7,925 nt of DNA, taken from the NCBI GenBank assembly GCA_030765665.1, contig JAVCCD010000229.1, positions 1 to 7,925 of the forward strand, in the 5' to 3' direction. Positions within the stretch are counted from its first letter, which is position 1. Each line of letters begins with the position of its first letter. Positions 1 to 5,373 of the stretch are shown here, piece by piece. The position numbers were made by a program, and so were the translations under genes. Below the pieces are notes generated by a model. It saw only the letters and a program-made list of their open reading frames with translations, ran no database searches and had not been told where the DNA came from. The stretch comes from Candidatus Tenebribacter mawsonii (GTDB lineage Bacteria > Cloacimonadota > Cloacimonadia > Cloacimonadales > TCS61).

Positions 1-5
1 GGTAA
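1..5 (+). CDS. rpsN: Probable 3' end of rpsN (ribosomal protein S14), last codon and stop only
   Basis: The window opens with GG followed by TAA. If the preceding base is T, this reads Trp-stop. Bacterial S14 proteins characteristically end in Trp (…SW), and rpsN normally lies directly upstream of rpsH, so this is most likely the end of rpsN. The call rests on one partial codon plus synteny, so it is inference. The alternative is that frame 1 stays open to a TGA at 37-39 overlapping the rpsH start, but its residues do not look like an S14 C-terminus. Confidence 0.5.
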
Positions 6-35
6 AAAATATCAAAAGGGATTAAGGAGAAAAAA

Positions 36-449
36 ATGAGTTGTACAGATCCGATCGCTGATGCTATTACTATGATAAGGAACGCATATCGGGCGGACCA
101 TAAAACGGTCATTATTAATCATAGTAACGTAAGTGAAGCTGTAGTAAAAATTCTCTCCGAAGAGAATTATGTAAATAGCTACGAGCTTCTCGAAAGAGAA
201 CCAGAAAAGAAAATTTTTAGAAAAAAAATCTTTGTGAACCTTCGCTATACAAACCTTGGTGAAGCTGTATTGAAGGGAATTGTTAGAATTAGTAAACCAG
301 GATTACGTGTTTATGTTAATTCAAAGAACATTCCTTCTGTTTATAATAACACAGGTTGTGCTATTATTTCTACAAATAAAGGCGTTATTACAGATAGAGT
401 AGCTCGCGAGCTTAAAGTTGGCGGTGAGTATATCTGTAAAGTATGGTAA
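36..449 (+). CDS. rpsH: 30S ribosomal protein S8
   Basis: S8 binds the central domain of 16S rRNA (helix 21 region) and is a primary assembly protein of the 30S platform. The 137-residue product starts with the family N-terminus DPIADAITMIRNA (residues 5-17). It keeps the C-terminal rRNA-binding signature, with IISTNKGVITD at 110-120 and the terminal VGGEYICKVW at 128-137. It is about 7 residues longer than E. coli S8, mainly from a basic loop near residues 53-64 that precedes the conserved SKPGLRVY at 86-93. ATG at 36 is preceded by AAGGAG at 24-29, 6 nt away. It follows the probable rpsN end and lies 12 nt before rplF. In E. coli S8 represses the spc operon by binding mRNA near rplE, which is outside this window, so nothing can be said about that here. 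Confidence 0.97.
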   Translation: MSCTDPIADAITMIRNAYRADHKTVIINHSNVSEAVVKILSEENYVNSYELLEREPEKKIFRKKIFVNLRYTNLGEAVLKGIVRISKPGLRVYVNSKNIPSVYNNTGCAIISTNKGVITDRVARELKVGGEYICKVW

Positions 450-461
450 AGGGAGAATATT

Positions 462-1040
462 ATGTCTAGAATTGGAAAAACTCCTGTACCGGTACCGGAA
501 GGTATAAAGGTAGAAATTAATAATAATACGATTACTGTTTCTTCGAAGAATGGTGAACTCAAATATACATTTCAAGATGGAATCGCAATCAAACAAGAAG
601 AGAATAAATTAATTGTTGAAAGAAGAGATGATTCAAAAGCTCAGAAATCTTTTCATGGTCTTACTAGATCATTGGTCAACAATATGATTATTGGACTTTC
701 TGAAGGCTATATAAAAGAATTACAAATAATTGGAACTGGATATTCTGCAGAAGTATTGGGACCATGGTTAAAGCTGAACGTAGGCTTCTCTCATGATATT
801 CTCATGCAGATTCCTGATAATTTAAAAGTGGAAGCTGCATTAGTTCCAAGAAGAGAGCAAGGTGCTCTTGGGGTTCAAGCTAATATAAAAGTTAGTGGAA
901 TCCAAAAAGAAGATGTAGGCAAATTTGCTGCTGAGATCAGAAAATGTAGACCTCCTTTGAACTATGCTACAGGTAAAGGTATACGTTACAAAGGTGAATA
1001 CGTACGCATTAAACCTGGCAAAACTGCCGCAACAGCATAG
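462..1040 (+). CDS. rplF: 50S ribosomal protein L6
   Basis: L6 binds 23S rRNA near the factor-binding centre and the sarcin-ricin region. The 192-residue product has the usual two tandem alpha/beta domains: the N-terminal half begins MSRIGKTPVPVPEG and contains NGEL (30-33); the C-terminal half has GTGYSAE (91-97), GFSH (108-111) and the signature GKGIRYKGEYVR at 171-182. It is about 15 residues longer than E. coli L6. Roughly 9 extra residues fall around 127-136 (LVPRREQGAL), where E. coli goes almost directly from one strand to the next. The normally conserved PEPYKGKG is PLNYATGKG here, with one residue inserted. ATG at 462 has GGGAGA (451-456) 5-6 nt upstream. The TAG stop merges with the Shine-Dalgarno of rplR. 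Confidence 0.97.
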   Translation: MSRIGKTPVPVPEGIKVEINNNTITVSSKNGELKYTFQDGIAIKQEENKLIVERRDDSKAQKSFHGLTRSLVNNMIIGLSEGYIKELQIIGTGYSAEVLGPWLKLNVGFSHDILMQIPDNLKVEAALVPRREQGALGVQANIKVSGIQKEDVGKFAAEIRKCRPPLNYATGKGIRYKGEYVRIKPGKTAATA

Positions 1041-1051
1041 GAGAGAACAGA

Positions 1052-1426
1052 ATGGATAAAAAATCAGTTTCCTATAAAAGATTAAAGGCTCGTGCAAAAA
1101 GAAGACTTGCTATTAGAGGTAAAATATTTGGAACTCCTGAAATGCCACGTCTGGCTGTTTTCAGAAGTCTCAAAAACATAAGTGCTCAGATCATAGATGA
1201 TACGAACGGTACAACCTTAGCGTCATTCTCAACAAATTCGAAAGATCTGAAAATTGATAAATCAAAAAAGAAAACAGAACAAAGCTTTGAAGTTGGACAA
1301 AAACTTGCTGAGGTCGCTATTAATAAAGGGATCAAGAAAGTTTGTTTCGATAGAGCGGGATATTTATTCCACGGTAGAGTGAAAGCTCTTGCTGAAGGCG
1401 CTCGTAAAGCTGGTTTGGAATTTTAG
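1052..1426 (+). CDS. rplR: 50S ribosomal protein L18
   Basis: L18 binds 5S rRNA with L5 and anchors it in the central protuberance. The 124-residue product is of usual length. It has the basic, Arg/Lys-rich N-terminus (residues 1-23), the PRLAVFRSLKNISAQIIDD core at 32-50 and the C-terminal FDRAGYLFHGRVKALAEGAR at 98-117. The last residues, GLEF, are also typical of the family. ATG at 1052 is 8 nt after GGAG (1040-1043), and this Shine-Dalgarno begins in the rplF stop codon. Its own TAG (1424-1426) overlaps the AGGAGG used by rpsE, so translation of the two is probably coupled. Confidence 0.97.
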   Translation: MDKKSVSYKRLKARAKRRLAIRGKIFGTPEMPRLAVFRSLKNISAQIIDDTNGTTLASFSTNSKDLKIDKSKKKTEQSFEVGQKLAEVAINKGIKKVCFDRAGYLFHGRVKALAEGARKAGLEF

Positions 1427-1437
1427 GAGGAATTTTG
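1425..1437 (+). promoter_or_regulatory. Shine-Dalgarno AGGAGG with TTG start of rpsE, overlapping the rplR stop
   Basis: AGGAGG occupies 1425-1430, four bases (AATT) separate it from TTG at 1435, and its first two bases lie in the rplR TAG. This strong core decides the rpsE start, since no ATG or GTG occurs in frame near it. The stop/Shine-Dalgarno overlap suggests translational coupling of L18 and S5 (inference). Confidence 0.8.
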
Positions 1438-1977
1438 GATAAAAGAAAAAGAAATCCTCGTTCAAATGAACCCGAATTTGCAGTAGAAAAGATTGTAGAT
1501 ACTAATCGAGTTGCAAAAGTTGTTAAGGGTGGTAGAAATTTTAGTTTTAACGCAACAGTTGTTGTAGGTGATAAAGAAGGCAAAGTTGGTGTAGGTACTG
1601 GAAAAGCTAACGAGATCGTTAATGCTATTCAAAAAGCTAAAGGTAGAGCCGGAAAGACAATGTTCATGGTTCCAATAGTTAAAGGAACTATTCCTCACGA
1701 AATTATTGGTCATTTTGGAGCTAGCCGGATTATGCTTAAACCAGCATCTCCTGGTACAGGAATTATTGCGGGTGGACCTGCTCGTGCTATCCTTGAAGCT
1801 GCAGGGATTCAAGATATTCTTACAAAATCTTTAGGTTCCAACACTTCTTCAAATGTTGTTAAAGCAACTGTTAATGGATTAAAACAACTTAGAACTATTT
1901 CTCAAGTTGCCAGACTTCGTGGTAAAACAATTGAAGAAATTAGCGGAAAGAAAATATCTGAGGAGGTTGCGAAATGA
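1435..1977 (+). CDS. rpsE: 30S ribosomal protein S5, TTG start
   Basis: S5 sits at the mRNA entrance and on the body-head hinge of the 30S subunit and contributes to decoding accuracy. The 180-residue product has the double-stranded RNA-binding-like domain at about residues 17-80, with NRVAKVVKGGRNFSF at 24-38 and GKVGVGTGKA at 49-58. The C-terminal domain contains GTIPHEIIGHFGASRIMLKP at 84-103, SPGTGIIAGG at 105-114 and DILTKSLGSN at 127-136. The VVKGGR loop, where E. coli spectinomycin-resistance changes cluster, looks wild-type. TTG at 1435 is chosen because it directly follows AGGAGG (1425-1430) at 4 nt and gives a normal-length basic N-terminus; ATT at 1432 is the only nearby upstream alternative and is unlikely. 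The stop TGA overlaps the rpmD ATG (ATGA). Confidence 0.96.
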   Translation: MDKRKRNPRSNEPEFAVEKIVDTNRVAKVVKGGRNFSFNATVVVGDKEGKVGVGTGKANEIVNAIQKAKGRAGKTMFMVPIVKGTIPHEIIGHFGASRIMLKPASPGTGIIAGGPARAILEAAGIQDILTKSLGSNTSSNVVKATVNGLKQLRTISQVARLRGKTIEEISGKKISEEVAK

Positions 1978-2426
1978 AACTTAAAGTAACTCAGATACGA
2001 AGTACAATAGGTAGAAAGGAAGATCAAAAAAGAACAATAATTGCTCTTGGTCTTGGTAAGATCAGTAGAACAAAAATTCATGATGATAATCCTGTTATCC
2101 GTGGTATGATCTTTAAGGTTGCTCATCTTTTAAAAGTTGAAGAAATCAAAGAAGAGAAAAAAGCTGTAAAGAAACCAACTGTGAAAAAAACGGTTAAGAA
2201 AAAAGATACATCAACTAAGGCTGCTTCAAAGAAAACAGCAGTTAAAAAAGAGACTACTAAAAAAGCTACAGAGAAAAAGGTGACTGAGAAGAAAACAACA
2301 GCTAAAGTTGCAGCTACAAAGAAACCGGCTGCAAAGAAAACTCCAGTGAAGAAAACAGCACCTAAGAAGACTACAGCAGCTAAAGCTACTCCAAAGAAAG
2401 CTAAGCCAAGTGAAGCTAAGAAGTAG
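1974..2426 (+). CDS. rpmD: 50S ribosomal protein L30 with a long Lys-rich pentapeptide-repeat C-terminal tail
   Basis: L30 is a small 23S rRNA-binding protein of the large subunit, about 60 residues in most bacteria. Residues 1-57 match that domain completely: KVTQIRSTIGRKEDQKRT at 4-21, then ALGLGKI, the NPVIRGMIFKVAHLLKVEE stretch at 39-57 and the expected position between rpsE and rplO. Instead of stopping, the frame continues to residue 150. Residues 61-150 contain 35 Lys, 17 Thr, 16 Ala, 7 Val, 6 Pro, 3 Ser, 6 acidic residues and no Arg, aromatic residues or Cys. From residue 66 to 145 they fall into 16 in-register pentads, mostly KKxxx. Such a tail is probably disordered and nucleic-acid binding, like histone-H1-like bacterial proteins (inference). 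ATG overlaps the rpsE stop by 4 nt, with AGGAGG (1961-1966) 7 nt upstream. The gene ends in tandem stops TAG-TAA. Confidence 0.95.
   Translation: MKLKVTQIRSTIGRKEDQKRTIIALGLGKISRTKIHDDNPVIRGMIFKVAHLLKVEEIKEEKKAVKKPTVKKTVKKKDTSTKAASKKTAVKKETTKKATEKKVTEKKTTAKVAATKKPAAKKTPVKKTAPKKTTAAKATPKKAKPSEAKK
2169..2408 (+). repeat. 15-bp-period degenerate repeat encoding KKxxx pentads in the L30 tail
   Basis: Sixteen consecutive 5-codon units run from residue 66 to residue 145 of RpmD. Thirteen begin Lys-Lys (residues 66, 71, 76, 86, 91, 96, 101, 106, 116, 121, 126, 131 and 141). The units at 81 (TKAAS), 111 (KVAAT) and 136 (AKATP) keep the register with one Lys in the first two positions. The other three positions are mostly Thr, Ala, Val or Pro. 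At DNA level the units are diverged; AAGAAA is the most frequent Lys-Lys codon pair. The coding strand is strongly A-rich. The pattern suggests old slippage or duplication of a 15-nt unit, now kept for amino-acid content. Confidence 0.85.
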
Positions 2427-2440
2427 TAAGAGGAGAAATA

Positions 2441-2893
2441 ATGAAACTTCATACTCTCGAACGCCCTAATATAAAAACAGGTAAAAAAAGATTGGGTAAA
2501 GGTCATGGTACCGGATTTGGCAAAACAGCCGGTAAAGGACATAAAGGACAAAAATCACGTTCAGGTGGAAATATTCCAGCTTGGTTTGAAGGTGGTCAGA
2601 TGCCATTACAGCGCCGTTTACCTAAAAGAGGTTTTACCAATATATTTAAAAAACAATTTAGAATTGTTAATCTCAATGATCTTCAAGAATTAGAAGCAAA
2701 AGAATTTGATATTACATTACTTGAAGAATTGAACTTGATCCGCAAGCCAAAAGCTAAAGAGATCGCTCCCGTAAAAATTCTAGCAAAGGGATCTGAAGTA
2801 TTTGACAGAAAGATCATAATAAAAGCTAATGCTTTTTCAAAAGTTGCAAAAGAGTTGATCGAAAAGCAAGGCGGAACTGCGGAGGTTATTTAA
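2441..2893 (+). CDS. rplO: 50S ribosomal protein L15
   Basis: L15 is a late-assembly protein that threads a long basic N-terminal extension into 23S rRNA. The 150-residue product has the typical Gly/Lys-rich extension: KRLGKGHGTGFGKTAGKGHK spans 16-35, followed by GQKSRSGG at 36-43 and EGGQMPLQRRLPKRGF at 50-65. The globular C-terminal domain includes VKILAKGS at 111-118 and the family ending around KANAFSKVAKELIEKQGG (128-145). Length is close to the family's usual 144-150. ATG at 2441 has AGGAG (2431-2435) 5 nt upstream, after the tandem rpmD stops. Its 3' end contains the Shine-Dalgarno of secY, and only one base separates the two genes. Confidence 0.97.
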   Translation: MKLHTLERPNIKTGKKRLGKGHGTGFGKTAGKGHKGQKSRSGGNIPAWFEGGQMPLQRRLPKRGFTNIFKKQFRIVNLNDLQELEAKEFDITLLEELNLIRKPKAKEIAPVKILAKGSEVFDRKIIIKANAFSKVAKELIEKQGGTAEVI

Positions 2894-2897
2894 AGTG
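2881..2897 (+). promoter_or_regulatory. Shine-Dalgarno GGAGGT inside rplO with GTG start of secY
   Basis: GGAGGT at 2881-2886 lies within the last codons of rplO. Eight nt separate it from GTG at 2895, which gives the expected SecY N-terminus MWKSISNIFKIPDLKKKILF. The rplO stop (TAA, 2891-2893) falls between Shine-Dalgarno and start, so ribosomes finishing L15 could re-initiate directly on secY (inference). Confidence 0.75.
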
Positions 2898-4205
2898 TGG
2901 AAAAGTATAAGTAACATTTTTAAGATACCGGACCTTAAGAAGAAAATCCTTTTCACGGGATTGATTCTGGTTATCTATAGATTAGGAAGTTACATTCCTA
3001 TTCCTGGTATAAATGCAGATGCATTGTCGCAGTTCATTGGCGGAGCCAATCAATCAGGTGGAAACCTTTTTGGTATGTTCGACCTTTTTGTTGGTGGAAA
3101 CCTAGGGCGCGCGTCTGTATTTGCGCTGGGTATCATGCCTTATATAACTACTTCAATTGTTATTCAACTTTTGGGTGGAGTTATTCCATTTTTTGAAAGA
3201 TTGAAAAAAGAAGGAGCTGAAGGACAAAAGAAAATAGCACAATACACTAGATACGGAACAGTATTTATTGCAGCTTTTAATGCAATAGGTATTACAATGT
3301 TCTTACAATCAGGTGTAGAGGGTGCGGTTCCAAATCCTGGGTTCTTATTCATATTTACAAGTGTTGTAACTATGGTTACAGGTGTAATGTTCATTATGTG
3401 GCTTGGAGAGCAGATCACTGAACATGGTATTGGCAATGGAATCTCATTGATTATTTTTGCTGGTATTATTGCTCGTTATCCAGCCGGGTTTGCACAAATG
3501 TTCCAAATGGTAAGAGTAGGAGCTATGAGTATTTTTATGGCTGTTGCTGTTCTTTTGGTAATGGTTGCAGTTACAGCTTCTGTGGTTTTGGTAACAGAAG
3601 GTATACGTAAAATACCAGTTCAATATGCAAAGAGAATTGTAGGAAGAAAGGTTTATGGCGGGCAGAGTACACACATTCCACTTAAAGTGAACACTGCTGG
3701 TGTAATTCCAATTATTTTTGCATCTTCAATTTTAATGTTCCCTCGTACAATTGCTACTTTCTTTAAAGATAGCGATTTTATGAATTCACTCGTTGGGTAT
3801 TTATCACCGGGGGCAGCATTATATACTATTCTTTATGTTGGACTAATCATTTTCTTCGCTTATTTCTATACAGCAATGGTATTAAATCCGATTGAAATGG
3901 CAGAGAATATGAAAAAATACGGTGGATTTATTCCTGGTAGAAAACCTGGTAAAAAGACATCGGATTACATTAATAATGTACTTACAAGAATCACACTTCC
4001 GGGTGCAGCGTTCTTTGCTTTTGTAGCTGTAATGCCCGAATTTATGTCTAAATGGGCCAATCTGCCATTTTATTTTGGTGGAACAGGTCTCATCATTATT
4101 GTTGGTGTGGCATTGGATACTCTTCAGCAGATCGAATCTCACCTTGTAATGAGACACTACGAAGGTTTCATGAAAAAAGGAAAACTTCGTGGAAGAAGAC
4201 GCTAG
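2895..4205 (+). CDS. secY: Preprotein translocase channel subunit SecY, GTG start
   Basis: SecY is the inner-membrane protein-conducting channel of the Sec pathway and works with SecE/SecG, the SecA ATPase and the ribosome. The 436-residue product is of usual length and has the expected ten hydrophobic membrane segments. Landmarks in order are TM1 (about 16-35), IPIPGIN (34-40), the TM2 signature FALGIMPYITTSIVIQLL (76-93), GEQITEHGIGNGISLIIF (171-188), the C4 loop QYAKRIVGRKVYGG (243-256) into TM7 VNTAGVIPIIFA (265-276), the C5 loop YGGFIPGRKPGKKTSDYI (342-359), and a basic C-terminus. In the C5 loop, Lys350 stands where E. coli has the functionally critical Arg357, with Arg349 just before it. 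No adk follows; map comes next after 34 nt. Confidence 0.98.
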   Translation: MWKSISNIFKIPDLKKKILFTGLILVIYRLGSYIPIPGINADALSQFIGGANQSGGNLFGMFDLFVGGNLGRASVFALGIMPYITTSIVIQLLGGVIPFFERLKKEGAEGQKKIAQYTRYGTVFIAAFNAIGITMFLQSGVEGAVPNPGFLFIFTSVVTMVTGVMFIMWLGEQITEHGIGNGISLIIFAGIIARYPAGFAQMFQMVRVGAMSIFMAVAVLLVMVAVTASVVLVTEGIRKIPVQYAKRIVGRKVYGGQSTHIPLKVNTAGVIPIIFASSILMFPRTIATFFKDSDFMNSLVGYLSPGAALYTILYVGLIIFFAYFYTAMVLNPIEMAENMKKYGGFIPGRKPGKKTSDYINNVLTRITLPGAAFFAFVAVMPEFMSKWANLPFYFGGTGLIIIVGVALDTLQQIESHLVMRHYEGFMKKGKLRGRRR

Positions 4206-4239
4206 TTCTTTATTTATGAATGAAGTGATATGAGGTAGC
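4206..4239 (+). other. secY-map spacer, the longest non-coding gap in the window
   Basis: These 34 nt hold the map Shine-Dalgarno (GAGG, 4232-4235) and no terminator-like GC-rich hairpin or T-run. GATAT (4227-4231) can pair with ATATC (4243-4247), leaving an 11-nt loop that contains both GAGG and the map ATG. The stem is short and AU-rich. I see no convincing -35/-10 pair. In many bacteria adk sits at this position; it is absent here. Confidence 0.5.
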
Positions 4240-4998
4240 ATGATATCGATCAAGAATAATAGTGAGATCGCCAAGATGCGGGAAAGTAACCGCATTGTTG
4301 GGTTGCTACTTCACAAATTGGATTGTTTCATCAAACCCGGTATAAGCACGTACGATATCGATAGGTTTGCAGATGAATTGATTCGGAATGAAGCTGGTAA
4401 AGCTGCTTTTAAGGGATACACTGTTCCAGGCTTACCTCCATTTCCGGCGGCTGTTTGTTCATCAGTGAATTCATGCATTGTGCATGGTATTCCTTCCAAG
4501 AAAAAAATACTTCACGAAGGTGACATTATTGGAATTGATGTTGGTGTTTATAAAAACGGGTTTTATGGTGATGCAGCCAGAACTTTTCAAGTTGGTAAGG
4601 TCTCAGAAGAGGCTACTGTTTTAATGGCAGTAACCAGAGAAGCTCTTAAAAGAGGAATTTCTCAAGCAAGAGATGGAGCCAGAGTTGGAGACATATCGCA
4701 TGCAATTGGATCTTATGTGATGGATCAAGGATATTTTGTGGCTGACAGTTTAACTGGTCATGGAATTGGTACATCTCTACATGAAGATCCGATCGTTCCT
4801 AATGTTGGTACAAAAGGAAAAGGACCAAGATTGAAAAAAGGGATGACAATTGCGATAGAACCAATGGTTAATATCGGAACTAATCGAGTGATCGAGAATG
4901 GTTGGGAATTTTTTGTAGCAGATGGTTCGCTATCGGCACATTATGAGCATACTATTCTTATTACTGAGAATGAAGCAGAACTTTTAACTGAGTTTTAG
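4240..4998 (+). CDS. map: Methionine aminopeptidase, type I
   Basis: This cytosolic metalloenzyme removes the initiator Met from nascent proteins whose second residue is small. The 252-residue product is a compact type I enzyme with the pita-bread fold and no N-terminal extension. It starts MISIKNNSEIAKMRESNRIV, as expected for the family. All five metal ligands are visible: Asp100 (GIDVG), Asp111 (GDAARTF), His174 (TGHGIG), Glu207 (AIEPM) and Glu236 (HYEHTI). The active-site histidines His82 (VHGIP) and His181 (SLHEDP) are also present, so it should be active. They align with E. coli D97, D108, H171, E204, E235, H79 and H178. ATG at 4240 has a closely spaced GAGG (4 nt). Placement between secY and infA puts nascent-chain processing with the translation genes. 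Confidence 0.98.
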   Translation: MISIKNNSEIAKMRESNRIVGLLLHKLDCFIKPGISTYDIDRFADELIRNEAGKAAFKGYTVPGLPPFPAAVCSSVNSCIVHGIPSKKKILHEGDIIGIDVGVYKNGFYGDAARTFQVGKVSEEATVLMAVTREALKRGISQARDGARVGDISHAIGSYVMDQGYFVADSLTGHGIGTSLHEDPIVPNVGTKGKGPRLKKGMTIAIEPMVNIGTNRVIENGWEFFVADGSLSAHYEHTILITENEAELLTEF

Positions 4999-5012
4999 AG
5001 AGTAAGAGGAAT

Positions 5013-5231
5013 ATGGCTAAAGAAGGTGTTATCGAAGTTGAAGGTGTTGTAACGGAAGCACTTCCTAATACAACATTTAAAGTTGAATTAGAAAATGGGC
5101 ATGAAATTCTTGCTCACAGTTCCGGCAAAATGCGAATGCATTATATTAAGATCTTACCGGGAGACAAAGTAAAAGTTGAATTATCTCCCTACGATTTAAA
5201 TCGTGGGCGTATAGTATATCGTTATAAATAG
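5013..5231 (+). CDS. infA: Translation initiation factor IF-1
   Basis: IF-1 occupies the 30S A site during initiation and assists IF-2 and IF-3. The 72-residue product has the standard length and a single S1-type OB fold. It starts MAKEGVIEVEGVV, contains NTTFKVELENGHEILAH at 19-35 and SGKMRMHYIKILPGDKV at 37-53, and ends SPYDLNRGRIVYRYK (58-72), almost identical to consensus. One small departure is Ser at residue 36 (AHSSGK) where Ile/Val is usual. ATG at 5013 is close behind GAGGA (5006-5010). Its TAG stop forms part of the TAGGAGA Shine-Dalgarno of rpmJ. infA joins the spc-type genes to the alpha-type genes here. Confidence 0.98.
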   Translation: MAKEGVIEVEGVVTEALPNTTFKVELENGHEILAHSSGKMRMHYIKILPGDKVKVELSPYDLNRGRIVYRYK

Positions 5232-5240
5232 GAGAATAAG

Positions 5241-5357
5241 ATGAAAGTTAGAGCATCTGTGAAAAAAATGTGTAAAGATTGTAAAATAATCAAACGTAAT
5301 GGTGTAATTAGAGTTATATGCTCTAGTAATCCAAAGCATAAACAACGTCAAGGTTAG
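5241..5357 (+). CDS. rpmJ: 50S ribosomal protein L36, zinc-binding form
   Basis: L36 is the smallest ribosomal protein and stabilises 23S rRNA around the base of the large subunit. My translation of 5241-5357 gives 38 residues beginning MKVRASVKKMCKDC and ending NPKHKQRQG, a near-consensus L36. The four zinc ligands are Cys11, Cys14, Cys27 and His33, with the same spacing and total length as E. coli L36. This is therefore the Cys-containing (C+) paralogue type, not the zinc-independent form induced under zinc starvation. ATG at 5241 is 6 nt after GGAG (5231-5234), and that Shine-Dalgarno starts in the infA TAG. The 13-nt gap to rpsM holds only the rpsM ribosome binding site. Confidence 0.97.
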   Translation: MKVRASVKKMCKDCKIIKRNGVIRVICSSNPKHKQRQG

Positions 5358-5358
5358 A

Positions 5359-5373
5359 TAAGGAGGAAGCTTG
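5359..5373 (+). promoter_or_regulatory. Extended Shine-Dalgarno TAAGGAGG with TTG start of rpsM
   Basis: TAAGGAGG at 5359-5366 is complementary to eight bases of the usual 16S 3' tail. Four bases (AAGC) separate it from TTG at 5371. The TTG start is firm because the next residues, AHISGVELPREKR, match the universal S13 N-terminus and no ATG or GTG is available in frame. The AGGAGG-N4-TTG arrangement is the same as at rpsE. Confidence 0.85.

Noticed and set aside
1..39. Frame 1 from the window edge to TGA at 37-39 as the end of an upstream gene overlapping rpsH.
   Set aside because: The frame ending in TAA at 3-5 gives a probable terminal Trp as in S14, and the frame-1 residues do not match S14. 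The AAGGAG at 24-29 fits an intergenic spacer.
2184..2204. A7 (2184-2190) and A6 (2199-2204) runs in rpmD as a possible programmed frameshift site that would end L30 early.
   Set aside because: The zero frame continues through a perfectly phased pentad repeat to a tandem stop, so the long product is selected. The A-runs follow from Lys codons, and I see no stimulatory hairpin.
2123..2551. Long open frame on the minus strand opposite rpmD and the rplO start (142 residues, Phe/Val/Ala-rich).
   Set aside because: It is the antisense of the Lys-rich repeat: AAG/AAA read as CTT/TTT, so stops are avoided. It has no Shine-Dalgarno support and lies opposite two certain genes.
2505..2693. Plus-strand 62-residue open frame inside rplO.
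   Set aside because: It overlaps the conserved L15 frame fully, resembles no family I know and has no convincing ribosome binding site.
3444..3674. Minus-strand open frames opposite secY, and similar ones opposite rpsE, rplF and map.
   Set aside because: They are antisense shadows of strongly conserved genes; none has a recognisable domain or a separate promoter.
4206..4239. Possible promoter or terminator between secY and map.
   Set aside because: The gap is 34 nt, has no GC-rich stem with a T-run and no clear -35/-10 pair; the small ORF from ATG 4216 stops after five codons.
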